Origin: Leptoclinus maculatus
Taxonomy: Eukaryota; Chordata; Actinopteri; Perciformes; Stichaeidae
DNA length: 64,000 nucleotides
Direction of reading: 5' to 3'
Assembly: GCA_032191485.1 (NCBI GenBank)
Contig: JAVDOI010000007.1
Location: forward strand, 9,546,642-9,610,641
In this document: piece after piece, positions 11,484 to 23,234 of the stretch
Layout of the letters: every line of letters starts with the position of its first letter
Position numbering within the stretch: the first letter of the stretch is position 1
Position numbers and translations under genes: made by a program
Notes under the pieces: generated by a model
What the model saw: the letters and a program-made list of their open reading frames with translations, nothing else
What the model was told of the DNA's origin: nothing
The model's database searches: none

Positions 11484-13825
11484 ACCGTTACGCGTGGAAC
11501 CCATTATGCGTGGAACCCATTATGCGTGGAACCCGTTACGCGTGGAACCTGTGGAACCTGTGGAACCTGTGGAACCTGTGGAACCTGTGGAACCCGTGGA
11601 ACATAGAACCCGTTATGCATGGAATCCGTTACGTGTGGAATCCGTTACGCACAGAACGCGTTACGTGTGGAATCCGTTACGCACAGAACGCGTTACGTAC
11701 GGAATCTGTTACGCACAGAACCCGTTGCGCATGGAATCCATTACGCACAGAATCCGTTACGCACGTAATCCGTGGAACCCGTGGAACCTGTTACGCGTGG
11801 AACCCGTTACGCGTGGAACCCGTTACGCGTGGAACTCATTACGTATGGAATCCATTACGCGTGGAACCCGTTACGCACGGAATCCGTTACGCACAGAATC
11901 CGTTAGGCACGGAATCCGTGGAATCCGTGGAACCCATGGAGCCCGTTACGCGTGGAACCCGTTACGCGTGGAACTCGTTACGTATGGAATCCGTGACGCA
12001 CGGAACCCGTTACGCACAGAACCCGTTACGCGTGGAACCCGTTACGTATGGAATCCGTTACGCATGGAACCCGTTACGTATGGAATCCGTTACGCATGGA
12101 ACCCGTTACGCATGGAACCCGTAGAACCCGTTACGCGTGGAACTCGTTACACGTGGAACCTGTTACGCATGGAACCCGTGGAACATAGAACCCGTTATGC
12201 ATGGAACCCGTTACGCGTGGAACCCGTTACGCGTGGAACCCGTTACGCATGGAACCTGTTACGCATGGAACCCGTTACGCACGGAACCCGTTATGCGTGG
12301 AACCCGTAGAACCCGTTACGCGTGGAACCCGTTAAGCATGGAACCCGTTACGCGTGGAACCCGTTACGCACGGAACCCGTTACGCACAGAACCCGTTACG
12401 CGTGGAACCCGTAGAACCCGTTACGCGTGGAACCCGTTACGCACGGAATCCGTTACGCACAGAATCCGTTAGGCACGGAATCCGTGGAATCCGTGGAACC
12501 CATGGAGCCCGTTACGCGTGGAACCCGTTACGCGTGGAACTCGTTACGTATGGAATCCGTGACGCACGGAACCCGTTACGCACAGAACCCGTTACGCGTG
12601 GAACCCGTTACGTATGGAATCCGTTACGCATGGAACCCGTTACGTATGGAATCCGTTACGCATGGAACCCGTTACGCATGGAACCCGTAGAACCCGTTAC
12701 GCGTGGAACTCGTTACACGTGGAACCTGTTACGCATGGAACCCGTGGAACATAGAACCCGTTATGCATGGAACCCGTTACGCGTGGAACCCGTTACGCGT
12801 GGAACCCGTTACGCGTGGAACCCGTTACGCATGGAACCTGTTACGCGCGGAACCCGTTACGCGTGGAACCCGTTATGCGTGGAACCCGTAGAACCCGTTA
12901 CGCGTGGAGCCCGTTACGCACGGAATCCGTTACGCACAGAATCCGTTAGGCACGGAATCCGTGGAATCCGTGGAACCCATGGAGCCCGTTACACGTGGAA
13001 CCCGTTACGCGTGGAACTCGTTACGTATGGAATCCGTGACGCACGGAACCCGTTACGCACAGAACCCGTTACGCGTGGAACCCGTTACGTATGGAATCCG
13101 TTACGCATGGAACCCGTTACACATGGAACCCGTAGAACCCGTTACGCGTGGAACTCGTTACACGTGGAACCTGTTACGCGTGGAACCCGTGGAACATAGA
13201 ACCCGTTATGCATGGAACCCGTTACGCGTGGAACCCGTTACGCATGGAACCTGTTACGCATGGAACCCGTTACGCACGGAACCCGTTATGCGTGGAACCC
13301 GTAGAACCCGTTACGCGTGGAACCCGTTAAGCGTGGAACCCGTTACGCGTGGAACCCATTGCGCACGGAACCCGTTACGCGTGGAACCCGTTACGCGTGG
13401 AACCCGTTATGCGTGGAACCCGTAGAACCCGTTACGCGTGGAACCCGTTACGCGTGGAACCCGTTACGCGTGGAACCCGTTACGCGTGGAACCCGTTACG
13501 CATGGAACCCGTTACGCATGGAACCTGTGAAACCCGTGGAACATAGAACCTGTAACGCATGGAATCCATTACGCGTGGAATCCGTTACGCGTGGAACCCG
13601 TTACGGGTGGAACCCGTTACGCGTGGAACCCGTTACGCGTGGAACTCGTTACGTATGGAATCCGTTACGCGTGGAACTCGTTACCCGTATGATGCAAAAC
13701 CTGTGGACCACGCGGAACACGTGGAACCCGTTACGCGTGGAACTCGTTACGTATGGAATCCGTGACCCACGGAACCCGTTACGCACAGAACCCGTTACGC
13801 ACAGAACCCGTTACGTATGGAATCC
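11484..13825. repeat. CpG-rich minisatellite, 16-bp unit, about 2.3 kb
   Basis: Tandem repeats of GTTACGCGTGGAACCC and variants, roughly 145 units, with occasional 9-10-bp short units (GTAGAACCC, GTGGAACCT). Larger blocks are themselves repeated: a diagnostic GTTAGGCACGG variant with its neighbours recurs at about 11902, 12468 and 12945. Most variants are C/T or G/A changes at the CpGs of ACGCGT. The unit has no stop codon in any plus frame and 16 is not a multiple of 3, so long open frames with a 16-residue peptide repeat appear. They are by-products and not genes. Confidence 0.97.
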
Positions 13826-14056
13826 TCGTTTTAGAGGAAAAAACAAAAAGGGATTTGCAAAAACGAAATACGTCTCGTTATTTGACTTTGGTTTTGTGGT
13901 TTTTCCGTTTTTGAATTCAGAACCAAAAACGGAAATACGACCACCCATTTCCGTTTTCCCGTTTTTTGGTTTGAAACGAAAAACGAGAATACCATGGTAT
14001 TTCCGTATTTTCGTTTTATCGAATAAAACAGATGACTAAAGCGTACACGGACCGCC
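13826..14056. repeat. Fold-back-related fragment next to the minisatellite
   Basis: This is rich in CGTTTTT/AAAAACG words. Its last part (about 13990-14056) ends in ACGGACCG, preceded by TTTCCGTATTTTCG and CAGATGACTAAAGCGTACACGG. It matches the centre and right arm of the element at 7211-7320. The matching left arm is absent, and the fragment merges with the minisatellite on one side and hAT debris on the other. Confidence 0.6.
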
Positions 14057-14690
14057 CAGCACTAATAATAATACGAATGAGTTTGCAAATATATTGTGCA
14101 AAATATTTTTTTCTAACTGGCAATTCAAATTAACAAAATATTGGTGGGGACAATTGTGTCTTTCTCAAACTTTGGTCGTGACTAGTCCCTATGGACCTTA
14201 TGCAAACCTTGGATTAATCGCAAAAAATCCATGCGATTAATCGCGATTAAAAATTGTAATCATTGCCCAGCACTACTAATAATTGCATAAAGGAGGAAAG
14301 CACTTTATTTATAACCTATTAAGTGCTGCAGAATAGATTTATTTAAATTTTTTTTGTCTTTTTGGGCTGCACAACTGGGAACATTTTTTATAAATATTTT
14401 GGATATAGAATATACTGTTACTGTATATTGGCATTTTAGCAGAACGTTTTTTATTTAATTATTTATTATTATTATTATTTATTTGGTGCAGAATACTGTT
14501 TTGTATTTAAACTAAGGTTTTATGGTTTTATTACTGTTGTGTTTAAATCAGTTCCAAGTTACACAAATATTAATATATGTTCAACATAATATCAACTAAG
14601 TCTTTCTCATATTGGGGGGGGGGGGGGGTGCTGGCAGTGTCCCTACCAATGCTGAGACCAAACCTACACCCTTGGGTGATACCAAGTCAA
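14057..14690. mobile_element. Rearranged hAT-family debris
   Basis: Three blocks match the nested hAT at 21090-22538 in a different order and orientation: 14057-14212 matches its right end (22380-22530), 14213-14268 matches the left terminus of the inner element inverted (TTAATCGCGATTAA, CCCAGCACT), and 14268-14685 matches its left end inverted, including a poly-G run near 14615 and terminus CCTACACCCTTG. It is non-coding. Confidence 0.75.
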
Positions 14691-14896
14691 TCATGTAACT
14701 CTTCTCCACACTAGTTGTGGATCTCTTGGTTCCTCCGGTCAGGTGCAACACTTATGCTCACTGGTGGTACTCTGCACATCTACGGTTCTCAATAACCGGA
14801 TACACCGCGCCAGCTGTTAACGTTATGGTGATCAAGAAGGAGCGGTCTACTTTCCGATAATGTCAGCCCTTTGCTGTGGTCTAAAACTCACGGAGT

Positions 14897-14975
14897 CACG
14901 TGTTATCTTGCGCGTTTGATTAATTGCGGCACCTGGATCACGTATAAAAAGGGAAAGCTTCGTGGGAGATGTCAT
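14897..14975 (+). promoter_or_regulatory. Inferred promoter of carboxylesterase copy 1
   Basis: Before the ATG at 15021 are a CACGTG E-box (14897-14902), an HNF1-like site GTTTGATTAATTGC (14914-14927) and a TATA box TATAAAAA (14943-14950). The TATA box is about 70 bp before the ATG, a sensible spacing for a short 5' UTR. The site names are inferences from sequence. Confidence 0.5.
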
Positions 14976-15020
14976 TTTCTCTTTCAGTGGAGTCGCAGTC
15001 CGGACACCGAGGCGACTACC

Positions 15021-18000
15021 ATGAACTTCCGTGCCGAACAAACTTTCCTCTTTCTGAAGTTTGTGTTATTTCTCCATGTCGCTGCAGACCTACAGGGTAA
15101 GAAGGAGAAAACTCATTTATTTGCAGAGTAACTAACTACGGGGACGACGACCAGCATGCATCTGACTGCTCTTTAAATCTGAATAGCAAAAGCCCGCTGA
15201 AGTTTCATAATTGCGGTGATGAGTGCGTCCACAGGTGAGACGCCTTTCACCGAGTTCAAATTAGGCTAATCATGTCTTTGATGACCTCGTGTTGGGATCT
15301 CACTGGGAATGACTGTGGGTTTATGAACATGTGCTACACAATACTGTGAAACTGCCCGAATGAAGAAATTAATTACAGTATTTTCAAATCTATATTTCGA
15401 GGTAAATGTGTAACAATCGCACTTGTCAGTTGCAACAAAAGCTCTCAACCAACAACCAAACATGAAGAATTTATATTTGTTACTTTGACACATTTTTCCT
15501 GGGAACTTAAATTGCTTTACATTATGATATGGACTCATCCCTAATATCCTGACAGCTCCAGAAGTCCACACAAAGCTCGGGACACTCAGAGGCCAGTATG
15601 TGAGCGTGAAGGGGAAGGAGACCGGGGTCCATGCCTACCTGGGCATCCCATTTGCCAAGCCCCCCGTAGGCCCTGCTCTGAGACTGTCTGCACCCAAGCC
15701 TGTAGAGGCCTGGCAAGGAGTGAGAGACGCCACCCAGCAGCCAGCCATGTAAGGCCTTCGTGTGCATCCGTTGTTGCATAACACACTTGGAGAACTTGTG
15801 TCCACTTCTCTCTGTAAAAAATAAATAAAAAAACCTCTCTTTTTCAGGTGTGTTCAAGAAAAACGGCTAACTATAGATCTGCTAGATAAATTCGGTAGCT
15901 TGTTGATTGCTGTCCCAGACATTTCAGAGGACTGCCTTTACCTCAACATTTATATTCCTGCAAAGAAAGCTCTCGGTGCCAAGCTCCCAGTAAGTTGAAA
16001 TGATGCTTTGGATGACTTTCGATAGTGTTCATGGAGAAGTTGGCGTGATTGCTTTTAGAAGAATCCACACTGACAATATGAGTAATGATGCCCATATTTA
16101 GAACCAGACTGCAAAGAGACTGATGCTCCCTTTGTCTTTCATAGAAAAAAGTAAAAATGTGCTTTATGTTTACCAGGTCATGGTCTGGATCCATGGTGGA
16201 GGGTTTTCCATGGGGTCAGCTTCAATGTTTGATGGCTCCGCCCTGGCTGCTTACCAGGACGTGGTTGTGGTTCTGATCCAGTACCGCTTGGGAGTTCTGG
16301 GCTTTCTCAGGTAAAAACAACTTCACTTACTAAGCACAGGTAGACTGGACATGCTATTATTATATTCTACTGCTTTTGATCTGATCTGTGCAGCATGTGA
16401 ACAATAAGTCAAAACTGGGTCACTCTTACCAGCGGGTGTGGACTATAACTGTATGCTCTATCCAGCACTGGAGATGAGCACTTGTCGGGGAACTTTGGAC
16501 TGTTGGACCAGGTGCAAGCTCTGAGGTGGATCCAGCAGCACATTCATGACTTTAGTGGAAACCCAGATTTAGTCACCATATTTGGGGAGTCTGCTGGTGG
16601 CGTGAGTGTATCCCTCCTGGTAAGGATCAACCTGCAGATGAAGCACTTTAAATAAACAGATTTGTTTTTGAAAGTATTGCACAGTCTCTAGTGTCCACAG
16701 AATCAAGTCTAGTGCTTGAATCAACAGCTTCTCTCGCCATTGTCTGATGGCCTGTTCCACCATGCCATTGCTGAAAGTGGCACTTCTGCAATGGATGTAC
16801 TCCTCACAACTGATCCCCTCTCAGTGACTCAGGTTAATTAGCAAAGTGTTTATTTTGGTTTGTAAACATTCTTCAGTGCACAAAGTTCAGAATTCGTGTT
16901 TCTAAATTTGAGACGAATCCCACATATCGCCCCTCAGGTGGTAGCAAATAGAACCGGCTGTAGCCACGAAAGCACAGAGAAGATCGCTGATTGCATGAGA
17001 AACCTTGATGTTGATATGATTCTGGCTAATGCGCAGGTGAGATATTGTATGCGAAACTGATCTATAGACTGACTTAATGGAATCTGCTTATTTATGTTTA
17101 TTGTACTTGTACATATTTATCTCAACTTTCTCTTTCGCACCTTTTATTCTCTCAAGGATGAACAATTGAGAATTCTTTTAAATGTTGATGGAGTCTTCCT
17201 GACCAAACCTGTGAATGAGCTGTACCAGACACGTGAACTACTCACAATACCGTTCATGACCGGCGTCAATAATGATGAAGGGGGCTACTTGCTTTCTGGC
17301 GTAAGTCTGAATGCTACTGAAATGTGTGTGACTGACGAGCTAACCGATTTCCAGACGAGCCCATGGAAACATGATTTCGTTTTGCTATGGCGCACGTCTG
17401 AAATGTTTTGTCTTCCCTTTAGTTCTTTGCTCCTCCAAACTGGACCGAGGGAATGGATCGGGTGCAAATCATGAACGTGCTGAACCTCTTCTTCCCTGAT
17501 GTAAGGCAAGCGGTGTTCGACATTACAATATTGCTTTGCTCTATCATGCTCAAATTTCTCTGACGGATGTGTTGCTCCTTTTTTCTTAAGCCCAAAGACG
17601 AGATCATCAGAGAGTCGCTGGCAGAAGAATATATTGGAAGAGGAGACGATCGTGTGAAAAATAGAGATGGGTTCACTAAGATTTTAGGAGATCTGCTGTT
17701 CACCATTCCAGCCATTAAGACTGCTAAAGCCCACACAGGTATTTTATTTACTCAAGATAACTTACTGTCACACACACATAAACGAGATGTATCACACCTA
17801 TTCCTCTGCTACTAGATGCCGGTGCCCCTGTGTACCTGTACGAGTACCAGCATCCTCCCAAATTCCTGCAGGATAGAAGGCCAAGCTTCGTTGGCAGTGA
17901 CCATGGAGATGAAATCGTTTCAGTATTTGGATGGTGCTTCACAACTTCCCATGTCACATTAGCCGGTAAGTAAATGTAGAAAATGCTTCATTGATGGACC

Positions 18001-18398
18001 ACCAGAGACCTGGGGTTTTCTCTGGGGCAAAGTGTTTTACCAAATATCATTATTTTAGTGCCATGCCATGAAGAGGACGAACGGTTGAGCAGAATCATGA
18101 TGAGCTACTGGGGGAACTTTGCTCGCACGGGGTAGGAATTCACCTTCATTACAAGTTATAATACACATGAGATGAGACTTGTTTTAACTTTGTGCACGCT
18201 TGCGCATGTAGGTCTCCTAATGGTGACGGCCTTGTCCACTGGCCAAAGTATGGAGCAGAAGAATACTACTTGTCAATTGATGTAGAGGAGCAGGTAATTG
18301 GTCGTCACCTGAAGAAGGACAAGTTTGACTTCATGACTGAGACTCTCCCGGAGAAGAGCCGAGAACACAAAGAGAAGACGGTGCACATTGAGCTGTAG
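15021..18398 (+). CDS. Carboxylesterase (CES2-like), copy 1
   Basis: Thirteen exons with consensus splice sites encode about 560 residues, the usual length for a type-B carboxylesterase. The first six exons (15021-15096, 15556-15748, 15848-15989, 16177-16310, 16466-16619, 16728-16832) join in frame. Features in order are a hydrophobic signal peptide (MNFRAEQTFLFLKFVLFL), LGIPFAKPPVG, EDCLYLN, oxyanion-hole HGGGF, nucleophile Ser in FGESAGG (codon 16590-16592), Glu in NNDEGG (17277-17279), His in SDHGDE (17902-17904), and C-terminal HIEL for ER retrieval. It hydrolyses carboxyl and acyl-CoA esters in the ER lumen; fish relatives are often named fatty acyl-CoA hydrolase, medium chain-like. It is the first of three near-identical tandem copies and the most diverged (HDFSGNPD where the others have HNFGGNPD). 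It lacks ~150 bp of intron 1 found in copies 2 and 3. Confidence 0.95.
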
Positions 18399-18419
18399 AA
18401 CGGTCACCTCTCCTTTCTT

Positions 18420-19910
18420 TGTTCCATCCACTTCAACGACAAACATTAGAAATACTGGAATACGTTTGTTAAACTGGTGTGATTATTGTCATTTTTAAAG
18501 ATCTGTGTATATTGAACAGAAGTTTGAATCAAAGGTAGATGGCCTTAGGAAATGCTTCTTTTAAATGTTAATGCCCAAGAAATGTGTAGCAGGACGTCAC
18601 GAGTTACCTTCTCTGTTTGGTCACATGTTTATTATCTGGTTTCCAATGTAAAATAAAAAAATCTTCAGGAGCTGTTTTGTGAAATGTCTGATTCAAAATT
18701 GTCCAACCTTTTCATTCATACAGTGAAAGGGTTAACTTGGACCCAGGGTTGTTCATAGGTCAATGTGGTAGAAGCATAAAATGGAAATACTCAAGTTATG
18801 TACAAGTAAAAGGCCCACAGAGCCAAACTAAGGACCATATGTGATGAAGACAAAGAATATGACAGTATGGAAATTGGCTGTCATTAGCAACAATAAACTC
18901 TATTTACTGACCCGCTTATAAACATTGACCCGGAAGTTTTAATTGTTATACATGTGTGTCCATTGACAAAAGCTCTGTATAGTTTTTTTTCCAAGAATAT
19001 TGTGAGATACATAGCTATTTTGCAGATAATTTAAATTCCCAACAAAGTTGTGGCGCTAGGAATTTACCATCTCTGGAATGAGGTAGCCCAGGGTGTTTTT
19101 ATGGTAATATGGCCAATATTTATTTACCCCAGTCACACCATGGCTTGATTACGTTTTATTAAGTTACTACCTTTTTTTCAAACTTGTATGTACTTTGAAG
19201 CCAATTTTCTACTAGTAGTGCTGCACCTGGGATTTGAACCCATGCCTCATATGTGCCATGAACAACCGTGCCATAGGAGGTACTGCATACATACTGTCGG
19301 CTATATCTGTTAATGTAACATTCACATGTTTTGCATAATATATTTTTCGGTCCTCTCGTGGTTACATGCACTTAATGAATGAGACATACAGGTGTACATT
19401 GATAGTTGAAGCCAAGTTAATCATGTAACACTTCTCCACACTAGTTGTGGATATTTTGGTTCCTCTGGTCAGAGGACCAGACCCGGAAGTACTTATTCGT
19501 GCACATAAGTGTGCCCTTTGACAATTATTTTTTCATCGATCCCATATTTCCGTGAGCTCGAAGACGTCAATTGGTTAATTCTTGGTTGCGATACGAGCGC
19601 TGATTGGCCACAACGGACATATCTTGGTTGATTTGTGGTTACAAGGTGATTGGCTGTAGCAACCAAGAATTAACTCGACTCTCGGGTGGCAGTGAGCCGC
19701 TGACTGACAGCTGGAGAAATCGCATTGGTCTCAGATCAACAGCTTCGTGAAATTCACTCTGAGATCGTCGTTACGAATCCCACTCATTCCTGTTCTAACT
19801 CGTTATGATCAGTAGAAATACGTATGACAGCAACATATAACATATAATAACGTATGTGAACTAGGCCTATGTAAAAGCAGTGGTGGAAGAAGTATCAATA
19901 CGACCGTGTA
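18420..19910. repeat. Duplicated 3' module after carboxylesterase copy 1
   Basis: This segment carries the 3' UTR with an AATAAA polyadenylation signal near 18652, then non-coding sequence that recurs after copy 2 (26761-28440) and partly at 28640-29218. It includes a tRNA-like B-box on the minus strand near 19231 (GGTTCAAATCCC) that suggests an old tRNA-derived SINE, and the ~430-bp repeat at 19488-19910. No gene is visible. Confidence 0.75.
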
Positions 19911-20085
19911 AAATACTCTGTTAATAAAAGTTCTGCATTTAATAGTAAAAAGCATTAAAATATACTTAACCTATCAGCCCATATCAGACTAATATACATA
20001 TATTATATTAAGGAATTATACTTCTTGATGCAACTTGTAAAGGTGAAGCTCATATATATCTCTATAAAAACACTACAACCCGAGA

Positions 20086-20835
20086 GCATGGAGTTCTGTA
20101 CTTGAACCTGGAGACCATGTACTGATCAGAAACCTGTCCGAGAGAGGAGGACCAGGAAAGATACGTGCTTACTGGGAAAACAAAGTACATGTGGTCAAAG
20201 ACAGAAGAGGAGCAAACAGTCCTGTGTATGTTGTGAAACCTCTGGATGGAGAAGGTAGAGAGAGAATCCTACACAGAAATCTTCTGTTACCTTGTCCTTA
20301 CCTTGTTGATGAACAGAGCATCAAATACCAGAAAGAAAGAAATAAGGACCATAAGAAAGAGAAGAATAACAATCCAAAACCGAGAGTAAAGGCTCAGACT
20401 TACCATGGAGACTCTGAGAGTTCAAGCGAGGAAGAATATGCTTTGTGGGTGCCTGGACATAGTCAAAAGACTCACCTTAACCCTCAAGCTCCAGTCTTCA
20501 AGCCCACAACGAAACAACTTTCCAGAGTAGAAACTCAGGCTGAAAGACCCATTCAGAACGAAAGGAGTCAGCCACAGGAGGAGGACACTACTCAGGACAG
20601 AGGTCAAATGGGGGAAACAATACTTCAGGAGCAGGAGATGAGTCAGAGTCAACACTCATATTCTGAGGAAGAACCAGAACACAAAGTGTATGAAAAGGAT
20701 GCAGTGTCTTCAGAGGACGACCATGAACCTGAGAGAGCCAGACGTTCTACAAGGACACGCCAACCAAGGTGTATCCTTACGTATAGTGAATTAGGGAAAC
20801 CTAGTGTTACACACTTGAGAAAGTATAGAATTTAA
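20086..20835 (+). pseudogene. Ty3/Gypsy retrotransposon fragment (integrase C-terminal tail)
   Basis: An open frame begins inside the element and ends at TAA 20833-20835. Its start, LEPGDHVLIRNLSERGGPGK then IRAYWENKVHVV and SPVYVVKPLDG, is the chromodomain-like or GPY/F-type region at the end of Gypsy Pol in fish elements. It then runs into a charged low-complexity tail ending RRSTRTRQPRCILTYSELG. Protease, reverse transcriptase and the integrase core are absent. The downstream non-coding part appears to continue past the hAT insertion to about 22.8-23.0 kb, probably including LTR sequence. Confidence 0.75.
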
Positions 20836-21089
20836 CATAAAGTGTTTGAGTTCATAGTCAGGAACACAGCTAACGTGAATTTGAGTATTTATATTTGTTT
20901 GAATATTTGTTAAGTAATCCAGTTGCAGTAATTCATTAGTCATTCAGAAATTCATGTCTTGAAACTGAAAGAAAAAGCACAAGTTTATTTGCAGAAAAAG
21001 TGGTGTTACAATGTAACAAGGTGACACAAAAGGTATTCTGTGAGTAATAGTACTACACGTTAAAGCATGTATAATGTTAATGTACATTA

Positions 21090-22538
21090 CAAGGGTGTAG
21101 GTTTGGTCTCAGCATTGGTAGGGACACTGCCAGCACCCCCCTCCCCCCCCCCCCAATATGAGAAAGACTTAGTTGATATTATGTTGAACAGGCAAACTTT
21201 ATTAAAATATATTAATATCTGTGTAACTTGGAACTGATTTAAACATAACAGTAATAAAACCTTAGTTTAAATACAAAACAGTATTCTGCACCAATTAAAT
21301 AATAATAATAATAAATAATTAAATAAAAAACGTTCTGCTAAAATGCCAATATACAGTAACCGTATATTCTATATCCAAAATATATATAAAAAATGTTCCC
21401 AGTTGTGCAGGCCAAAAAGACAAAAAAATTTTAATAAATCTATTCTGCAGCACTTAATAGGTTATAAATAAAGTGCTTTCCTCCTTTATGCAATTATTAG
21501 TAGTGCTGGGCAATGATTACAATTTTTAATCGCGATTAATTGCATGGATTTTTTGCAATTAATCGCATTGTTATGGCAACGTTCAATAATTAATTCAAAA
21601 GTAGTGTATTGCGCACTTTTATTTTAAAAGTACTGCTATATGAACAAACGGGCAATAACATTTGGTTTGCAAACACTTATTAAAACACATCAGGTTCTTT
21701 TTAACAGCAGTATTCCCTTTACACAGTAGCGATCATATTTCTTGCACTATCTGTGCTCAGTGTGCTGACTGTATGTGAAACGTTCCACTGCTGTGCAACA
21801 GGAATAAAATGTTTCAGCACGTTTCATCTAAAATGTCTGTCTTCATGACAGTCAGGGCATGTGAATGCAGCTCTACTGTTCATCAATATAATGCTGTAAC
21901 TCCGAGGTGATGATGGTTACCCAGCGATCAAAGAATAAAGACACTTTACGCACAATTTAGGTGTATTTTCCCTTTAACTCACGAGATGCAGGTAGCATGT
22001 TTTATACTTAATGTGAATATAATTCATACTTTGTTGGCATCTTATTCTGAAAACCGGATGTTCGGCTGAAGAAACCGGATGTTGTCTCACATTAATCTTT
22101 CCGCTAACTTTCAAAGTCCTTCGCTCGCTCCCGATCTGTCTCGTTTGAATGCGTTTACCGTGAATTTCAGCATATAGGTGCACTAACATGTAAGTGTCTG
22201 CTGAGTTGACCACGGAGATCTGAGTGTCTGCTGACTTTACCGCAGCGATGTCCAGTAGTCTCCATTCCTCCACCGCTGCCAGTGAGCAACGGACTTTCAA
22301 AATAAAAAAAACGCGCTATAAAATAATTGTCGGCGTTAATTATTGAATGTGTTAACGCGATAATAACGCGCTAACTTGCCCAGCACTAATAATAATATGA
22401 ATGAGTTTGCAAATATATTGTGCAAAATATTTTTTTCTAACAGGCAATTCAAATTAACAAAATATTGGTGGGGACAATGTCTTTCCCAAACTTTGGTGTG
22501 ACTAGTCCCTATGGACCCTATGCAAACCTACGCCCTTG
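21090..22538. mobile_element. Non-autonomous hAT element inserted in the Gypsy fragment
   Basis: Its termini are CAAGGGTGTAGGTTTG on the left and CAAACCTACGCCCTTG on the right (imperfect inverted repeats). A perfect 8-bp target duplication GTACATTA lies at 21082-21089 and 22539-22546, diagnostic of hAT-type insertion. It is 1449 bp long with no transposase. A second element is nested inside (21501-22388). Removing the whole unit rejoins the flanking Gypsy-like sequence. Confidence 0.85.
21501..22388. mobile_element. Inner nested element with TAGTGCTGGGCAA termini
   Basis: It is bounded by TAGTGCTGGGCAA and TTGCCCAGCACTA, with subterminal TTAATCGCGATTAA-type palindromes near the left end and GTTAACGCGATAATAACGCG near the right. 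It is about 890 bp with no transposase. The direct repeats flanking it are degenerate. The same termini appear at 14057 and 14260. Confidence 0.65.
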
Positions 22539-22546
22539 GTACATTA

Positions 22547-23080
22547 AGTATGTTGGAATGGTAGATATTGCCATATGTGACTTAATGGACTTGGGAGGCC
22601 TACCAATGTACCGAAAGATTAAGACAATACAACCAGACAGGAAAATAAATAGTTGCCTATCTATCCTGTAGTCATGCTGTGGTAGTCATCAGATGTGTAG
22701 CTAGCTATTGACATTTGTATGATTATGTAATTGTATACTAGTCAGTACTCATTTCACGATGTTCAAATGTGTTATCTTGATATTAAACTAATGGTGATAC
22801 CACCAAAAGAAAAATGTGTTGCCAACATTTTATTATTTTTAGTGGGGAAGGGTGTAGCGCACTGAAATATGTCATTTCATATTTCTTGCTAATTTAATAT
22901 CAGTGTGTCTATGTAAAATCATTTGCTTTAAATGTGTGTTTAAGTTAATTAATATTTGTATTACTTCAGTAGTTATGCTTGCTAACTGTAAAGGGAAGAA
23001 AGTAGTTGTACTGACCCTTTAGAAGAAAGCGCTTAGCCAAACTAAGGACCATATGTGATGATGAAGAAGACAAAGAATAC
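22547..23080. other. Gypsy/LTR-like remainder and duplication junction
   Basis: Non-coding sequence continues the host retrotransposon to about 23020. Positions 23034-23079 then match the module after the carboxylesterase copies (GGACCATATGTGATGATGAA). It joins directly at about 23080 to sequence matching the region upstream of copy 1 (14772 onward). This is a visible breakpoint of the tandem duplication. Confidence 0.6.
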
Positions 23081-23234
23081 TCTGCACTTCTACAGTTCTC
23101 AATAACCGGATACACCGCCCCAGCTGTTAACGTTATGGTGATCAAGAAGGAGCGGTCTACTTTCCGTGGGAGGTGTCATTTTTTCTTTCAGCTGAATCCA
23201 GCACTGTCGCAGTCCGGACACCGAGGCGACTACC

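Noticed and set aside
11484..13825. CRISPR-like array
   Set aside because: The repeats are head-to-tail with no unique spacers, and the genome is vertebrate.
11450..14039. Long overlapping frames (up to 284 codons) with a repeated Arg-Gly-Thr-Arg-Tyr-Ala-Trp-Asn-Pro peptide
   Set aside because: They arise because the 16-bp minisatellite has no stop codon and its length is not a multiple of three. The same peptide appears in all three frames, which real coding sequence would not do.
15522..15857. Minus-strand frames opposite carboxylesterase exon 2 (also at 23848-24175 and 31547-31811)
   Set aside because: They recur in all three gene copies only because the sense exon is conserved. They are antisense shadows without splice or start support.
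19159..19371. 70-codon minus-strand frame repeated at 27575-27787
   Set aside because: It sits in the duplicated non-coding 3' module and is conserved only by the duplication. A SINE-like B-box lies in it.
22465..22671. 68-codon frame across the right end of the hAT element
   Set aside because: It crosses the transposon terminus and target duplication, so it is a chance fusion.
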